From positions 1-64,000 of the forward strand of contig NZ_JTCM02000013.1 of assembly GCF_000817785.2 (NCBI RefSeq): a stretch of DNA of 64,000 nucleotides. Direction: 5' to 3'. Positions 44,928 to 53,994 of the stretch are shown here, piece by piece; the first letter of the stretch is position 1, and every line of letters begins with the position of its first letter. Under the pieces are notes generated by a model, which saw only the letters and a program-made list of their open reading frames with translations, had not been told where the DNA came from and searched no databases. Made by a program: the position numbers and the translations under genes. Source of the stretch: Hassallia byssoidea VB512170. GTDB taxonomy: Bacteria; Cyanobacteriota; Cyanobacteriia; Cyanobacteriales; Nostocaceae.

Positions 44928-45725
44928 TCACCCCAAAATAAACTCCGCATAAGGAACCGTCCACACTGCCGGATGGCTGAGACGATGACCAGTGTATCCA
45001 TCATCACCATAAGTTGTGCCGTGGTCAGAGCAGAGAATACAAAACGTAGAAGCCTTTTGCTGTAAGGCATCCCAAAGTTTACCTAACTGACTATCGATAT
45101 ATTCCAAGGCAGCGACGTGAGATTCAATAGTATCTTTTTTAGCATCATGGAGGTAGAAATAATTCGGTTGATGCAAAGCTGAGATATTGATGAATAAAAA
45201 TAAGCGTTGATTTTTGGGAGTTTGGGCAAGGATTTTTTGGGCGATCGCTACCTGATTTTCTGTAGAGTTAAAATTGGTGACACCCAACTCCGGACTCCAA
45301 TAACTCTCAGCAAACATTGAAGGAAGCACATTACCCAAAGGATTTCGTTTGTTAAAAAAGCCGACACCACCAATACAAACAGTATGATAGCCTTTAGCCG
45401 CAAATCCACTGACAATATTAGCACCATCCAACACACAAGTACATTCAGTAGTAGTCATACTACCCTCAAAACCCAAAGCAAATAATCTTGGGTGTACTCC
45501 AGGTTTTACAGGAGTTGGTAGAAAACCGGCAAAAAAAGCATGATGAGCAGCATAAGTAAAACTTCCCGGAGAATGACGTTCTTCCCAACCACTTTCGGGT
45601 AAAACTGCCGCTAAATTAGGAGTGCGTCCTTTTACAAGTAAATCTTTTGCAACATCATAACGCAAAGTATCTAAAGTAATAAACAGAATATCGTGTGTAC
45701 CGACAACTTGATTCATATTCAGCAT
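44928..45725 (-). CDS. STM4013/SEN3800 family sulfatase-like hydrolase
   Basis: About 265 residues of alkaline-phosphatase/sulfatase-like hydrolase. NQVVGTHDILFITLDTLRYD opens the fold, and LCSDHGTTYGDDGYTGHR carries a His/Asp metal-ligand pattern near the end. Cys-type or Ser-type formylglycine sulfatase signature is not evident, so it may be a phosphohydrolase. The frame is open to 45761, but the start at MLNMNQ (45725) is the likely one. It ends 275 bp before the 121-aa gene. Part of the STM4011-4015-type cluster. Confidence 0.72.
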   Translation of the reverse strand: MLNMNQVVGTHDILFITLDTLRYDVAKDLLVKGRTPNLAAVLPESGWEERHSPGSFTYAAHHAFFAGFLPTPVKPGVHPRLFALGFEGSMTTTECTCVLDGANIVSGFAAKGYHTVCIGGVGFFNKRNPLGNVLPSMFAESYWSPELGVTNFNSTENQVAIAQKILAQTPKNQRLFLFINISALHQPNYFYLHDAKKDTIESHVAALEYIDSQLGKLWDALQQKASTFCILCSDHGTTYGDDGYTGHRLSHPAVWTVPYAEFILG

Positions 45726-45784
45726 AAAAGTATTTCGTAGTGAGCGCTTTAGCGCTCTCATCTTCTCATTTTCTCATTCCCTAT

Positions 45785-46909
45785 CTAAAACAGAAAACTA
45801 GAAAAAATCGCCTTTATTTCACTCGCATAAGTATCCATTCCATTCCAACTAATCCCAGGTAATAAATCACCAAAAGCATTAACTTCCAAAATTGCATGAT
45901 TTTTCCAATCAGGTAAAATCAACAAATCAACACCGCAATATAAACTATTAGGAAACAACGCTGCTACAGCTTCGCAACTTTGCTTCATCACTTGCCAATT
46001 TTCAACTTTAACTTTCGCAAAAAATTCCTCACTATCTCCTCTTTCATTACCAAGATGTAAATTCGTCATCGGACTTTTTCCCAACCTAACAACGATATGT
46101 TGCGCTTCACCGTTAATAACCACCACACGCAAATCAAAACCGCATCCTTGCAAGCGTGCTTTAGGGAGCCATTCTTCAACTTGAACGCCTTCAGATGTTA
46201 AAATGTTAATAATATCGGCAATTTCTTCTCTTTTTGTATAGTTACGAATTTTACGCGAGTTGTAAAGCAGTGTTTGCCCGTTTTTCTGCACTCGTTCCAC
46301 CGTAGTTATAGCAGACTCAAAGCGCGAATTTGCTTGATAGGCAACGACTCCAGACGCAGCTGAACTGTGAGAAAGCTTGATAAATACTCGCTCTAACTTT
46401 TGCTGCTGCATCTTTTGGCGTAGATGTTCGTAGTTTTCAATAATACCTAAAGAGCGCGGAACCGGGATACCGTTGCGATTAAATTTTTCATGACACAACG
46501 GTTTATCAAACATCGTCGCAATGTCTTGCGGATGATTCATAATTGAGCATTTGAGTTGCTTTTCCCATTCCTGAAGTAGATATTGCCAGCCTAAATACCA
46601 TTGTCGGGGATAAAGAATGCGTCCTTTATCAAAGACTAATTTTGCAGCTTCAAGAGAATTAATTTGTTGATGTTTACCTGCTGCAATTTCAGCACCAACA
46701 GCAATGATTGCTTTCTCAACTTCAAAGTTTTTTTCAGGGGAATCAAACCGGATGATAGTATCGGGTGTATTAAAATGTTCGAGAGTTTTACCTGCAATTA
46801 AATCTGCATAAGCTATGAGAATTGCAGGTGGTAAATTGAGATTTTTAAGCGCTTGTTGAAAGAAATTAACCCGCCGATTTTCCGGGTTAGCGATGATGAC
46901 ATTCAGCAT
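45785..46909 (-). CDS. STM4014 family protein (ATP-grasp-like)
   Basis: 374 residues with the look of an ATP-grasp ligase. RRVNFFQQALKNLNLPPAIL is at the N-terminus, FIKLSHSSAASGVVAYQAN and VVVINGEAQHIVVRLG are consistent with a nucleotide-binding and acceptor region, and NSLYCGVDLLI and HAILEVNAFGDLLPG resemble ATP-grasp metal ligands. If the assignment is right, it joins a carboxylate to an amine or similar group. In the cluster with radical SAM and hydrolase genes; substrate unknown. Ends 24 bp before the hydrolase's frame. Confidence 0.72.
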   Translation of the reverse strand: MLNVIIANPENRRVNFFQQALKNLNLPPAILIAYADLIAGKTLEHFNTPDTIIRFDSPEKNFEVEKAIIAVGAEIAAGKHQQINSLEAAKLVFDKGRILYPRQWYLGWQYLLQEWEKQLKCSIMNHPQDIATMFDKPLCHEKFNRNGIPVPRSLGIIENYEHLRQKMQQQKLERVFIKLSHSSAASGVVAYQANSRFESAITTVERVQKNGQTLLYNSRKIRNYTKREEIADIINILTSEGVQVEEWLPKARLQGCGFDLRVVVINGEAQHIVVRLGKSPMTNLHLGNERGDSEEFFAKVKVENWQVMKQSCEAVAALFPNSLYCGVDLLILPDWKNHAILEVNAFGDLLPGISWNGMDTYASEIKAIFSSFLF

Positions 46910-46924
46910 TTTATTGCTTATACT

Positions 46925-47845
46925 TTATTCGTAAAGGGCGCAGTAGCGTTCTTCTTCATCGTCTTGCGGTTCTGCTATTACGTGACAATTAAGTTGAGAA
47001 AATTTTTGAATCATATTTACAGATAATTGGTTCAATGAAACATTGAGCGTATGAAGCTGATTAACTGGTGGAAAATTCAATAAAGCTTCAGCTCCTTCAT
47101 CAGTTAAAGTTCCCATTGAAAGGTCAAGTATTGCAAGGTGTTCAATGACTGTGGGCAATTCCGCTAGGCAAAAAGCAATATTGTCAGAATAGTCGCTGCT
47201 ACGTAATCCCAGATATTTTAAACTAGGGAAAACCTTTCCGGCTAAAATTGGCAATAGGTGTTCGGTTCCAACATCATCTCCATACCTATGACAACCACCA
47301 AGCCACAATTCAAGGTACTCTAGTCCTGGTAGATTAAGAGAGCAAATCTGATTTATAGTATCAGGCTCAATAAACATCAAACCTGTTTCAACAACCAAGG
47401 TTTTTAAGGACTCGTGTTGTAAAGGTCTAACCTGTAAACCCCAACCACCACGCACTTGTAAAACTTCTAAATAAGGAAAAGCCTTCAATATTGGGGTTAT
47501 TTCACCTAGTTCTAGCCAGGAATTCATATATGGGCATTCTTCACCATCACCAATGAACAAAGCCTTAAGATTGGTTAATCGCTCGTAAGCGTCAGAGAGA
47601 GTATTTACGAAAGTGTAGAACTGCACATTATAATTGTGTTCATAAGCCCACAATTGACAGATTAAAGCTTCAACCTTACTAGCATGTGGGTCTTGTAGTA
47701 ATAATTTCAGTTGCTCGATATTTACAATATAAGCCGTACCAACTGGATCTGTAATGCCTACTGGAGGATTAAATTCTTTAGCTTTCCAATCTTGCAACTT
47801 AATAAAAAAGTCAAATTCTTTTGGCTGATTTGGATTATTATTCAT
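46925..47845 (-). CDS. STM4015 family leucine-rich repeat protein (copy 1)
   Basis: 306-residue soluble protein built of LRR-like units (LTNLKALFIGD, ILKAFPYLEVLQVRGG, ESLKTLVVETG, LPGLEYLELWLGG, FPSLKYLGLRSSDYSDN, IEHLAILDLSMGTL, VNQLHTLNVSLNQLS). It starts 79 bp from the STM4014-type gene's end and is a diverged paralogue of the gene at 47972-48979. LRR proteins of this family accompany the cluster but their role is not known; binding of a partner protein is likely. Confidence 0.75.
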   Translation of the reverse strand: MNNNPNQPKEFDFFIKLQDWKAKEFNPPVGITDPVGTAYIVNIEQLKLLLQDPHASKVEALICQLWAYEHNYNVQFYTFVNTLSDAYERLTNLKALFIGDGEECPYMNSWLELGEITPILKAFPYLEVLQVRGGWGLQVRPLQHESLKTLVVETGLMFIEPDTINQICSLNLPGLEYLELWLGGCHRYGDDVGTEHLLPILAGKVFPSLKYLGLRSSDYSDNIAFCLAELPTVIEHLAILDLSMGTLTDEGAEALLNFPPVNQLHTLNVSLNQLSVNMIQKFSQLNCHVIAEPQDDEEERYCALYE

Positions 47846-47971
47846 ATTTTAATTTAATAGTTTGCGAGCGCTTTATTAAAAGAAAACTCCACCCTACCTT
47901 TGTCTTGTGCTAAAGTCTCTTCGCGAGTCAGGAGAGGTGGAGTGCAGTGCAATTACAAAGCGTACATGATT

Positions 47972-48979
47972 TTACTCGGCAACAGAGCAATAACGATAAG
48001 CATCATCCTCATCATAATCTTCTTCCGGTTTTTTCTGTCCATCAGTGATGATGCGAACCTGCATATCATCCTGTTTTACTTGCACAGATGCTATCATTTT
48101 TTTTGATAAGAAGTTTTCGGAAAGGTTGAGAATATTAAGTTGATGAACAGCGAAACAATTAAGCAATACTTCAGCACCAGCATCACTCAGCGTTCCTAGT
48201 GATAAATCGAGAATTTTAATTGAGTTAATTAAAGGTGAATTTATCACAACTTTGGCAATATCATCAGAGTATTGGCTATTTCGCAATCCCAAATAAATCA
48301 AGTTAGGAAATACTGTATTAACTAAAATTGGATTTAAGTTTTCAATGGTCGAATCTCCACCGTAACTATCTGAACCCAGCCATAATTCTAAATGCTGTAA
48401 TTTCGGCAAATCGAGAGCGCAAATTTGGGCAATGGTTGCACTACTCAAGCCACCAGTTTCAATAATTAGTGCTTTTAAATTTTCATGTCTGACAAAGGGG
48501 CTAAATGCTAAACTATCACCACCGCGAATTTGCAATACTTCTAGTTTGGGATATGCTTCTAAAACAGGGCTGATGTCACTCTGTATTATCCAAGAAATTT
48601 CACTTTCATCGTAAGAAATATCTCCTATAAATAGCGCTTTTAAATTAGTTAGTTGATCTTTGGCAGCAATTAGGGCGTCAACTACAAGTTTAGAACTGTG
48701 AGCATACATTTCTCCATGCCACATTCCGAAAATTAAAGCTTCTAGTTTACTAGCTTGGGAATCTTGCAGCAGTTCTGCCAGTTTCTCTATAGCATCTTCT
48801 TGAGCATCATATTCGCATCGAATGGCGTATGCGGTGTTAACAAAATCGCTGATAGCAACTTCTGGATTGTATTCGACAACTTGCCGATTCGCAAATGTGG
48901 AGACGTGCATACCTCTGTATCCTGGATACTTCTCCAATCGTTCGTGAAGATTCCAAGATTGATTTTGATTGTCTGCCAT
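47972..48979 (-). CDS. STM4015 family leucine-rich repeat protein (copy 2)
   Basis: 335 residues with the same LRR layout (QLTNLKALFIGDISYDE, VLEAYPKLEVLQIRGGDS, LPKLQHLELWLGSDS, FPNLIYLGLRNSQYSDD, IKILDLSLGTLSDAGAEVLL). The N-terminal NQSWNLHERLEKYPGYRGMH and the C-terminal acidic tail (EEDYDEDDAYRYCSVAE) differ from copy 1. It is the first gene of the cluster in the direction of transcription, 126 bp before copy 1. Confidence 0.75.
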   Translation of the reverse strand: MADNQNQSWNLHERLEKYPGYRGMHVSTFANRQVVEYNPEVAISDFVNTAYAIRCEYDAQEDAIEKLAELLQDSQASKLEALIFGMWHGEMYAHSSKLVVDALIAAKDQLTNLKALFIGDISYDESEISWIIQSDISPVLEAYPKLEVLQIRGGDSLAFSPFVRHENLKALIIETGGLSSATIAQICALDLPKLQHLELWLGSDSYGGDSTIENLNPILVNTVFPNLIYLGLRNSQYSDDIAKVVINSPLINSIKILDLSLGTLSDAGAEVLLNCFAVHQLNILNLSENFLSKKMIASVQVKQDDMQVRIITDGQKKPEEDYDEDDAYRYCSVAE

Positions 48980-49181
48980 GATGATCTAACTTATGCACTG
49001 GTAATAGGAGTTCTATTAATATTACTAAGCGATCGCTCTTTCCACCAGATCCTATTTCTAGTAATATTTATCTTCTAATATGTTATCTGCGATTTCATAC
49101 AAACAACTTATAGGGACATAACAATAGTTATGCCCCTAGACAGTGGTATATTCATTTGATGAAAAGCTTTCTACGAGTGAG

Positions 49182-49736
49182 TTAGCACTCATCGCTTTTG
49201 CAGGTGAAGTGATTTTCTAACAGAGAGGCGATCGCTTCCGGGCGCACTTTGTTGTATTGCTTCTTCCCAACCTGTAAAATACAGTTGGGTGCGCTGCTAC
49301 AACGTTTTTGGCAGCTGGTACGTTCGATTGTAACTCGATCTAACAAACCGCGATCGCATAAAGTTTGTTCTAATTCTGACAACAAACCTTTACCACCACG
49401 CTTCAAGCAACCGGATTTTTGACATATCATAATCCGTGCTTTTTGGTCAGGTGCATTTTGTTTTGGGCAAACACCACTTCGAGACACACCATCAGCCTTA
49501 AGTTTAAGTTCGCCTGTCACCTTATTTAACTTACTAACACCAACAACGCGAATTTTATCACCTGGTACTAAAGATACACTAATAGAGGTACGCAATTCTT
49601 TAGGAATTTTAATTTCTACCTCTTCAGAAGAAACTACTAAGCGCAAATATTTCGGCTTTCTTGGTTTATCACCAATAAAATTTAGTAATTCTCCTTCAAG
49701 ATTAAATTCTGATATCGTCAGGTATTTGTCGCTCAT
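49182..49736 (-). CDS. Thioredoxin-like [2Fe-2S] ferredoxin domain protein
   Basis: 184 residues. An N-terminal part of about 80 residues (FNLEGELLNFIGDKPRKPKY ... SVSLVPGDKIRVVG) precedes a thioredoxin-like [2Fe-2S] domain with Cys pattern MICQKSGCLKRGG ... TSCQKRCSSAPNC (about 105-165), as in NuoE-like and Fd2 proteins. It is on the same strand as the STM-type cluster but separated by 200 bp, and is followed by nifT after a repeat array. The role is unknown; an electron carrier is likely. Confidence 0.82.
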   Translation of the reverse strand: MSDKYLTISEFNLEGELLNFIGDKPRKPKYLRLVVSSEEVEIKIPKELRTSISVSLVPGDKIRVVGVSKLNKVTGELKLKADGVSRSGVCPKQNAPDQKARIMICQKSGCLKRGGKGLLSELEQTLCDRGLLDRVTIERTSCQKRCSSAPNCILQVGKKQYNKVRPEAIASLLENHFTCKSDEC

Positions 49737-49739
49737 TTT

Positions 49740-49885
49740 TGATTGTTGGTTGTTGGTTGTTAGTTGATAGTTGATAGTGGATAGTTGTTAGTGGATAGTT
49801 GTTAGTGGATAGTTGTTAGTGGATAGTGGATAGTTGTAACCACTACCCATTACCCATTACCCATTACCCATTACCCATTACCCAT
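49740..49885. repeat. GTTAGTGGATA and TACCCAT arrays
   Basis: First about six units of TAGTGGATAGTTGT, then six units of TACCCAT heptamers, between the ferredoxin-domain gene and nifT. The last unit abuts the nifT stop codon. Confidence 0.85.
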
Positions 49886-49887
49886 TT

Positions 49888-50091
49888 TCACGCCAGCCGT
49901 TTCGCTTCAAAAGTTTGTGGTAATTTCAGCGGTTCTGGCAAGTTGGAAAATTCTAATTCCCAACCGTTAGCTAAAGTAAAAATCATTCCGTCGTCGCCGG
50001 CTGTTTGCTTAACAACTTCTTCTTCTAAGTCTTTTTTAGCAACGTAGGCAATTAAATTTCCGGCATCATTCATCCGCAGCATTACTTTCAT
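49888..50091 (-). CDS. nifT: NifT/FixU family protein
   Basis: 67-residue protein of unknown biochemical role found with nif genes. VMLRMNDAGNLIAYVAKKDL and the C-terminal GWELEFSNLPEPLKLP are family-like. The start overlaps the nifZ stop by ATGA, so it is translationally coupled. Last gene of the nifP-nifT run. Deletion in other diazotrophs gives little phenotype. Confidence 0.9.
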   Translation of the reverse strand: MKVMLRMNDAGNLIAYVAKKDLEEEVVKQTAGDDGMIFTLANGWELEFSNLPEPLKLPQTFEAKRLA

Positions 50092-50354
50092 TTAGTTTCC
50101 TCAACAGCTTCTAATTCTTTTTTGCGACAACCGACGATGAATCCTGTTTCCAAAAAATGCACCGCATAAATATACGAACTTTGTAAAAAAGTGCCGATAC
50201 TGGCAATGTAGCCAATATCTCCCTTTTTCGCTAAAACTGCCCCGATTTCTTGACCGGGAAATGTGCCATCATTTTTAATTAACTTGCGAAGTCGGACTTT
50301 TTGACCGATTTCAAAAACTGGTGGCAAATCCAGTTCTAATTCATCCCGCTGCAT
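50088..50354 (-). CDS. nifZ: NifZ
   Basis: 88-residue nitrogenase assembly protein involved in P-cluster maturation of MoFe protein. ELDLPPVFEIGQKVRLRKLI and the late YIYAVHFLETGFIVGCRKKE match the family. The start overlaps the end of nifV by 14 bp and the end overlaps nifT by 4 bp, so nifV, nifZ and nifT form one coupled operon. Confidence 0.92.
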   Translation of the reverse strand: MQRDELELDLPPVFEIGQKVRLRKLIKNDGTFPGQEIGAVLAKKGDIGYIASIGTFLQSSYIYAVHFLETGFIVGCRKKELEAVEETK

Positions 50355-51474
50355 GAGAATACCTCTGTTGTTCGACCAAATTTAAAAGTTCTTGTGTAGT
50401 CAAGCTGCGTTTTTTCTGAACTGACTGCTGTCGCACTGCATCCAAGACAGATTTTGTTTCTTCTGAGTTCAGGCTAATACCGTGCTGCTGAAGTAAATTA
50501 GATACCAAATGACGACCAGAATGTTTGCCTAAAACCAAACGTCGCTCCCAACCTACTTCTTCGGGGGCAAATGGTTCGTAGGTGATAGGATTTTGTAGGA
50601 CACCGTGAGCGTGAATACCGGATTCGTGAGCAAAAGTGTTGTCACCAACGATCGCTTTCCAAGGAGGTACGCTGCAACCTGATGCTGATGCCACAAGTCG
50701 GGAAAGTTCCAACAACCTAGGTGTATCAATGCCCAAATCAACATTATGGATGCGCTTCATCCCCATGACAACTTCTTCTAAAGCTGCATTTCCGGCTCTT
50801 TCACCCAACCCGTTGACTGTGGTATTTACTGATAACGCACCAGCTTTTATACCAGATAAAGCGTTAGCAGTCGCTAAACCAAAATCATTATGAGTGTGGA
50901 TTTCCACGGGAATCATCAAAGCATTCACCAATCGCTTTACTTTGGTGAAAGTTCCGAATGGTTCGAGAATCCCGACGGTATCGCAGAAGCGAAAGCGAGA
51001 TGCACCCCACTCTTGAGCATAAAGCGCGACATCTAAAAGAAAGTTATCATCGGCTCTAGATGAATCTTCGCCTCCGACTGCAACCCAAAGACCTTTATCA
51101 ACGGCGAAGCTGATAGAATCTCTCAATTGTTGCAAAGTTACCCGCCACTGACCGTGAAATTTTGCGGCAATTTGAATTCCGGAGACGGGAATCGAAATAT
51201 GCACTCGTTGCAAACCACAAGCCATAGAAGCTTGAATATCTGAGATAACAGCGCGGTTCCAGCCTAATAGTTTGGCTTGCAAACCCATATTATTAATTAT
51301 AGATATAGCGCGTATTTCTTCCTCGCCCATCGCCGGAATTCCGACTTCTAATTCCTGAACACCCATTGCATCCAAAAATTTGGCGATCGCTACTTTCTCT
51401 TCTAAATTGAAAGCAACACCTGCCGCTTGCTCACCGTCACGCAGCGTCGTGTCATTAATGATGACTTGATTCAT
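50341..51474 (-). CDS. nifV: Homocitrate synthase NifV
   Basis: 377-residue condensing enzyme that makes homocitrate (2-oxoglutarate and acetyl-CoA) for the FeMo cofactor. Motifs: INDTTLRDGEQAAGVAF (metal/substrate), VGGEDSSRADDNF, ETHTHNDFGLATANA-like segment (VEIHTHNDFGLATANAL), TTVNGLGERAGNAALEEVVM, and GIHAHGVLQNP with KHSGRH. Full length, start ATG 51474. Followed by nifZ with 14-bp overlap. Confidence 0.96.
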   Translation of the reverse strand: MNQVIINDTTLRDGEQAAGVAFNLEEKVAIAKFLDAMGVQELEVGIPAMGEEEIRAISIINNMGLQAKLLGWNRAVISDIQASMACGLQRVHISIPVSGIQIAAKFHGQWRVTLQQLRDSISFAVDKGLWVAVGGEDSSRADDNFLLDVALYAQEWGASRFRFCDTVGILEPFGTFTKVKRLVNALMIPVEIHTHNDFGLATANALSGIKAGALSVNTTVNGLGERAGNAALEEVVMGMKRIHNVDLGIDTPRLLELSRLVASASGCSVPPWKAIVGDNTFAHESGIHAHGVLQNPITYEPFAPEEVGWERRLVLGKHSGRHLVSNLLQQHGISLNSEETKSVLDAVRQQSVQKKRSLTTQELLNLVEQQRYSHAAG

Positions 51475-51865
51475 ATCTAATATCCTCTTAGGAATCTTTC
51501 CTAATACCCTTTGTTGATTGCGGTGCTACTTTTCAAAGAATTCCTGGTAATGGCTGTTTATGCTCGACGGTAAATGCTGAAAAATATCACATTTCATATT
51601 TTTCCATTATTAACCGAATACCAACAGCACATCTGTATGAGATAGAACGAAAAAAGGGTATAAATTACAAATTCTTTATTTCCGTAGGATACTTTATTGG
51701 TTCTAGCAGCAGGTAGCTAATACAGCTACTAGCAATTGCCGGACAAACTTGATGCTAATTCCAGCTAAGAAAGTGAAAATCATTGCAAAATCCTCATGTA
51801 GTTCCAAAGTTTTGGCATTTAGGGTAGACAATTCCGATGGCTATAAGTTAAAGAGCGAAAGTTTC
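51475..51865. other. Region upstream of nifV
   Basis: About 390 bp between nifV and the DUF2949 gene on the same strand, rich in AT, with GGAATCTTTCC (51490-51500) as a small inverted repeat. It may hold a nifV promoter; no TGAGTACA motif is seen here and no ORF is supportable. Confidence 0.45.
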
Positions 51866-52063
51866 CTAAATTTGGTTTTCCAGCCAATCAAAAATTCTTT
51901 CTAATTGCTCTAGGTCTACTAAACCATATTGCCAAAGAAGCATCGGTAAGGGACCTCTATCTAATTCCCGATGTCGCAGTGCCACAGCGATATCGGCAGT
52001 CGTAAGCGAAAGTTCTTGATGCAAAAAATTGATAAATTTTGTATCGCTGCGAGCTACCATCAT
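51866..52063 (-). CDS. DUF2949 protein (Asr1406-type) in the nif region
   Basis: 65-residue soluble protein (FINFLHQELSLTTADIAVAL, LDRGPLPMLLWQYGLVDLEQ) of the cyanobacterial DUF2949 family. In Anabaena 7120 a small gene of this kind (asr1406) stands between nifP and nifV, and the same position here supports the call. Function unknown; possibly nitrogenase-related by location only. Start is MMVAR or the second Met. Confidence 0.8.
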   Translation of the reverse strand: MMVARSDTKFINFLHQELSLTTADIAVALRHRELDRGPLPMLLWQYGLVDLEQLERIFDWLENQI

Positions 52064-52231
52064 CGAAAATTCAACTCCTTCACCGAATAAAGAATTAAAA
52101 ATTTGAAATTAAAAGTCAAGTTTGATAATTTCACCTTTTTAATCACTGGGATATGTGGAAAAATGTTCATTTTTAACAGATTGAATAACAGCGAAATGTA
52201 TGCTATTTTTCTGCTAAAATTGTCCGGATAC

Positions 52232-52489
52232 TCAGTAATTATCGCTGTAATTCCAGCAACGCTCTAACCAGTGAACTAACTCGTGACGTGAAGCAACAAA
52301 TTGCATCACGATACTACGCACAAGAATCGCGGTTATACAACTATTTACTTGTACCCGCAAAGAACCATCAGCCGGACAAGAACAAGGAATCATTAACTCT
52401 TGTAAACGGTGATGAATTCGCCAGCGATCGCATAAAGGAATTTGCAAAATCTGATCGCCTAAAGCATCGGAATTACTACAAGGTGGCAT
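52232..52489 (-). CDS. Asr1405/Asl0597 family protein in the nif region
   Basis: 85-residue protein with start at MPPCSNSDALGDQ; the longer frame to 52588 is encoded by C-rich repeats and is not real. Middle segment LCDRWRIHHRLQELMIPCSC and HELVHWLERCWNY are conserved in the cyanobacterial family named after Anabaena asr1405, which lies at the same place between nifP and nifV. Function unknown. Confidence 0.8.
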   Translation of the reverse strand: MPPCSNSDALGDQILQIPLCDRWRIHHRLQELMIPCSCPADGSLRVQVNSCITAILVRSIVMQFVASRHELVHWLERCWNYSDNY

Positions 52490-52496
52490 AGTTAGG

Positions 52497-52660
52497 GATT
52501 GGGGAGAGGGGGGGAGGGGGAGACAGGGAGAGGGGGAGACAGGGGGACAAGGGGGACAAGGGAGACAAAAAGGAGAATAAACATTCACTATTGACTCTTG
52601 ACCATTGACTCTTGACTCTTGACTCTTGACTCTTAACTATTGACTATTAACTTTTGACTG
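52497..52660. repeat. G-rich repeat and STRR heptamers between the Asr1405-type gene and nifP
   Basis: GGGAGAGGGGG-type and GGGGGACAAG-type units (52499-52563) are followed by TTGACTC heptamers (52585-52650). The array overlaps the end of nifP. Same G-rich family as the inserts in thiL and in the STM4012-type gene. Confidence 0.8.
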
Positions 52661-53383
52661 ATGATTTTTGAGAATTTGCAATTCTTTTTCAAGTTGCTCG
52701 ATGCGAGAGAGCAAAGTGTGCATTACCGACGCTTCGACATCGGGTAACTTTCCATGTTCTAAGGGGGAGAGGGTTTCTTCCTTTTTGCGGCTCCGGGTGC
52801 GTCCGGGAATTCCCACGACGGTACAATCTGAAGAGACATCGCGCAAAACAACCGAACCGGCGCCGACACGCACGCGATCGCCAATTTGAATATTACCTAA
52901 AATTTTCGCACCCGCACCCACCACAACGTTTTTGCCTAAAGTGGGATGGCGTTTACCTTCTTCTTTTCCAGTACCGCCAAGAGTCACATCTTGGTAAATC
53001 AGCGTATAATCTCCGACAATGGCAGTTTCGCCAATCACAACGCCCATACCGTGGTCGATAAATACACCTTTGCCAATCTTTGCACCTGGGTGAATTTCAA
53101 TTCCGGTGAAAAACCGCCCAAAATGTGAAATCAAACGCGGAATGAAACTTACTCCCCGACAGTGCAACCAGTGAGCAAGACGATGCAAACAAAGTGCATG
53201 TAATCCTGGGTAGCAAAACAGCACTTCCAGCCAATTACGTGCCGCCGGATCGCGCTCAAAGATAATGCGAAAATCACTCAATATCGGCTCAAAAAAAGCT
53301 CTAGAAAGCAGACTTTTCCGCAAGTCGGTATTCGTATAATCCGGCGTGGGTGAATTTTTAATACTGTCCAAAAGCTGTTGCAT
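52637..53383 (-). CDS. nifP: Serine O-acetyltransferase NifP
   Basis: 248-residue CysE-type enzyme that makes O-acetylserine for cysteine and so for nitrogenase Fe-S clusters. The N-terminal helical domain has [20 protein letters not shown]; the C-terminal left-handed beta helix has [41 protein letters not shown] and [16 protein letters not shown]. The C-terminal tail is longer than CysE and comes from heptamer DNA at its end (KVNSQ). Nif association is by gene order (nifP-nifV-nifZ-nifT as in Anabaena) and by the shared upstream region with nifB. Confidence 0.9.
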   Translation of the reverse strand: MQQLLDSIKNSPTPDYTNTDLRKSLLSRAFFEPILSDFRIIFERDPAARNWLEVLFCYPGLHALCLHRLAHWLHCRGVSFIPRLISHFGRFFTGIEIHPGAKIGKGVFIDHGMGVVIGETAIVGDYTLIYQDVTLGGTGKEEGKRHPTLGKNVVVGAGAKILGNIQIGDRVRVGAGSVVLRDVSSDCTVVGIPGRTRSRKKEETLSPLEHGKLPDVEASVMHTLLSRIEQLEKELQILKNHQSKVNSQ

Positions 53384-53994
53384 CGGTACTGTCTGAGTAA
53401 AAGAGCCGTGTGCTGTTTTTATGCTTATAGCAGGCGACTCTAAATAGGGCAGTGCATCCGATGCGTATTGGATTTATTGAATTGATTAAGCTTGTACTCA
53501 TAACCCCAAACCCCGACTTAAGGGAAATTTAAAATTTCCTTTGGGGTAGGGGTGCTAGTATTTTAGGATAGGGGTACTAGTATTTATGGGTAGGGGAGTA
53601 AGTATTTCTGCACTCAATCTGATGCTTCTTTAATGTAAGGCTGAGTAAGCATTTCTGCAAAATATTTTCTGAAAATTTCACTTGTACTCATCTTCACTGA
53701 AAGATGAAGTATTCGCCTTAAAAATAAAACTTCTGTATATCGAGTTACTAAATATATCCTATTATTCAAGTCAGGAAAAAACGACTTTCTTTATTTTCTT
53801 TTAGGCTTCTGTTGTCTGTATGTACAAATACCATTTAAAATCTCATCGCCGCATCTGCTGAAGGGAAGAGGGGGGAGGAGGGACAGGGGGGACAGGGGGG
53901 GACAGGGGGAGCAGGGGGAGCAGGGGGAGAAATTCTCCCTTGTCTTCCTTGTCTCCCTTGTCTTCCTTGTCTCCTTGTCCCCTTGTCTCCTCCT
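53384..53994. other. nifP upstream region and G-rich repeats
   Basis: Left inverted repeat (53466-53600) and two reverse copies of the TGAGTACAA motif (53492-53500 and 53682-53690) are in this stretch, followed by G-rich repeats (53868-53930: GGGGGGACAGGGGG-type) and C-rich units that run into the 3' end of the alcohol dehydrogenase gene. No ORF. Confidence 0.6.
53466..53600 (-). promoter_or_regulatory. Left copy of the nifP/nifB upstream inverted repeat
   Basis: From GGATTTATTGAATTGATTAA through TTGTACTCA to GCTAGTATTTT and GTACTAGTATTTA, this stretch is the imperfect reverse complement of 56155-56290 upstream of nifB. It stands 80-215 bp upstream of the nifP start. Best read as an ancient common regulatory region; or as the ends of an inserted cassette. 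Confidence 0.6.

Noticed and set aside
44798-45070. 90-codon ORF overlapping the end of the STM4013-type gene
   Set aside because: Out-of-frame shadow of the hydrolase gene; considered as a peptide precursor but shows no leader/core pattern.
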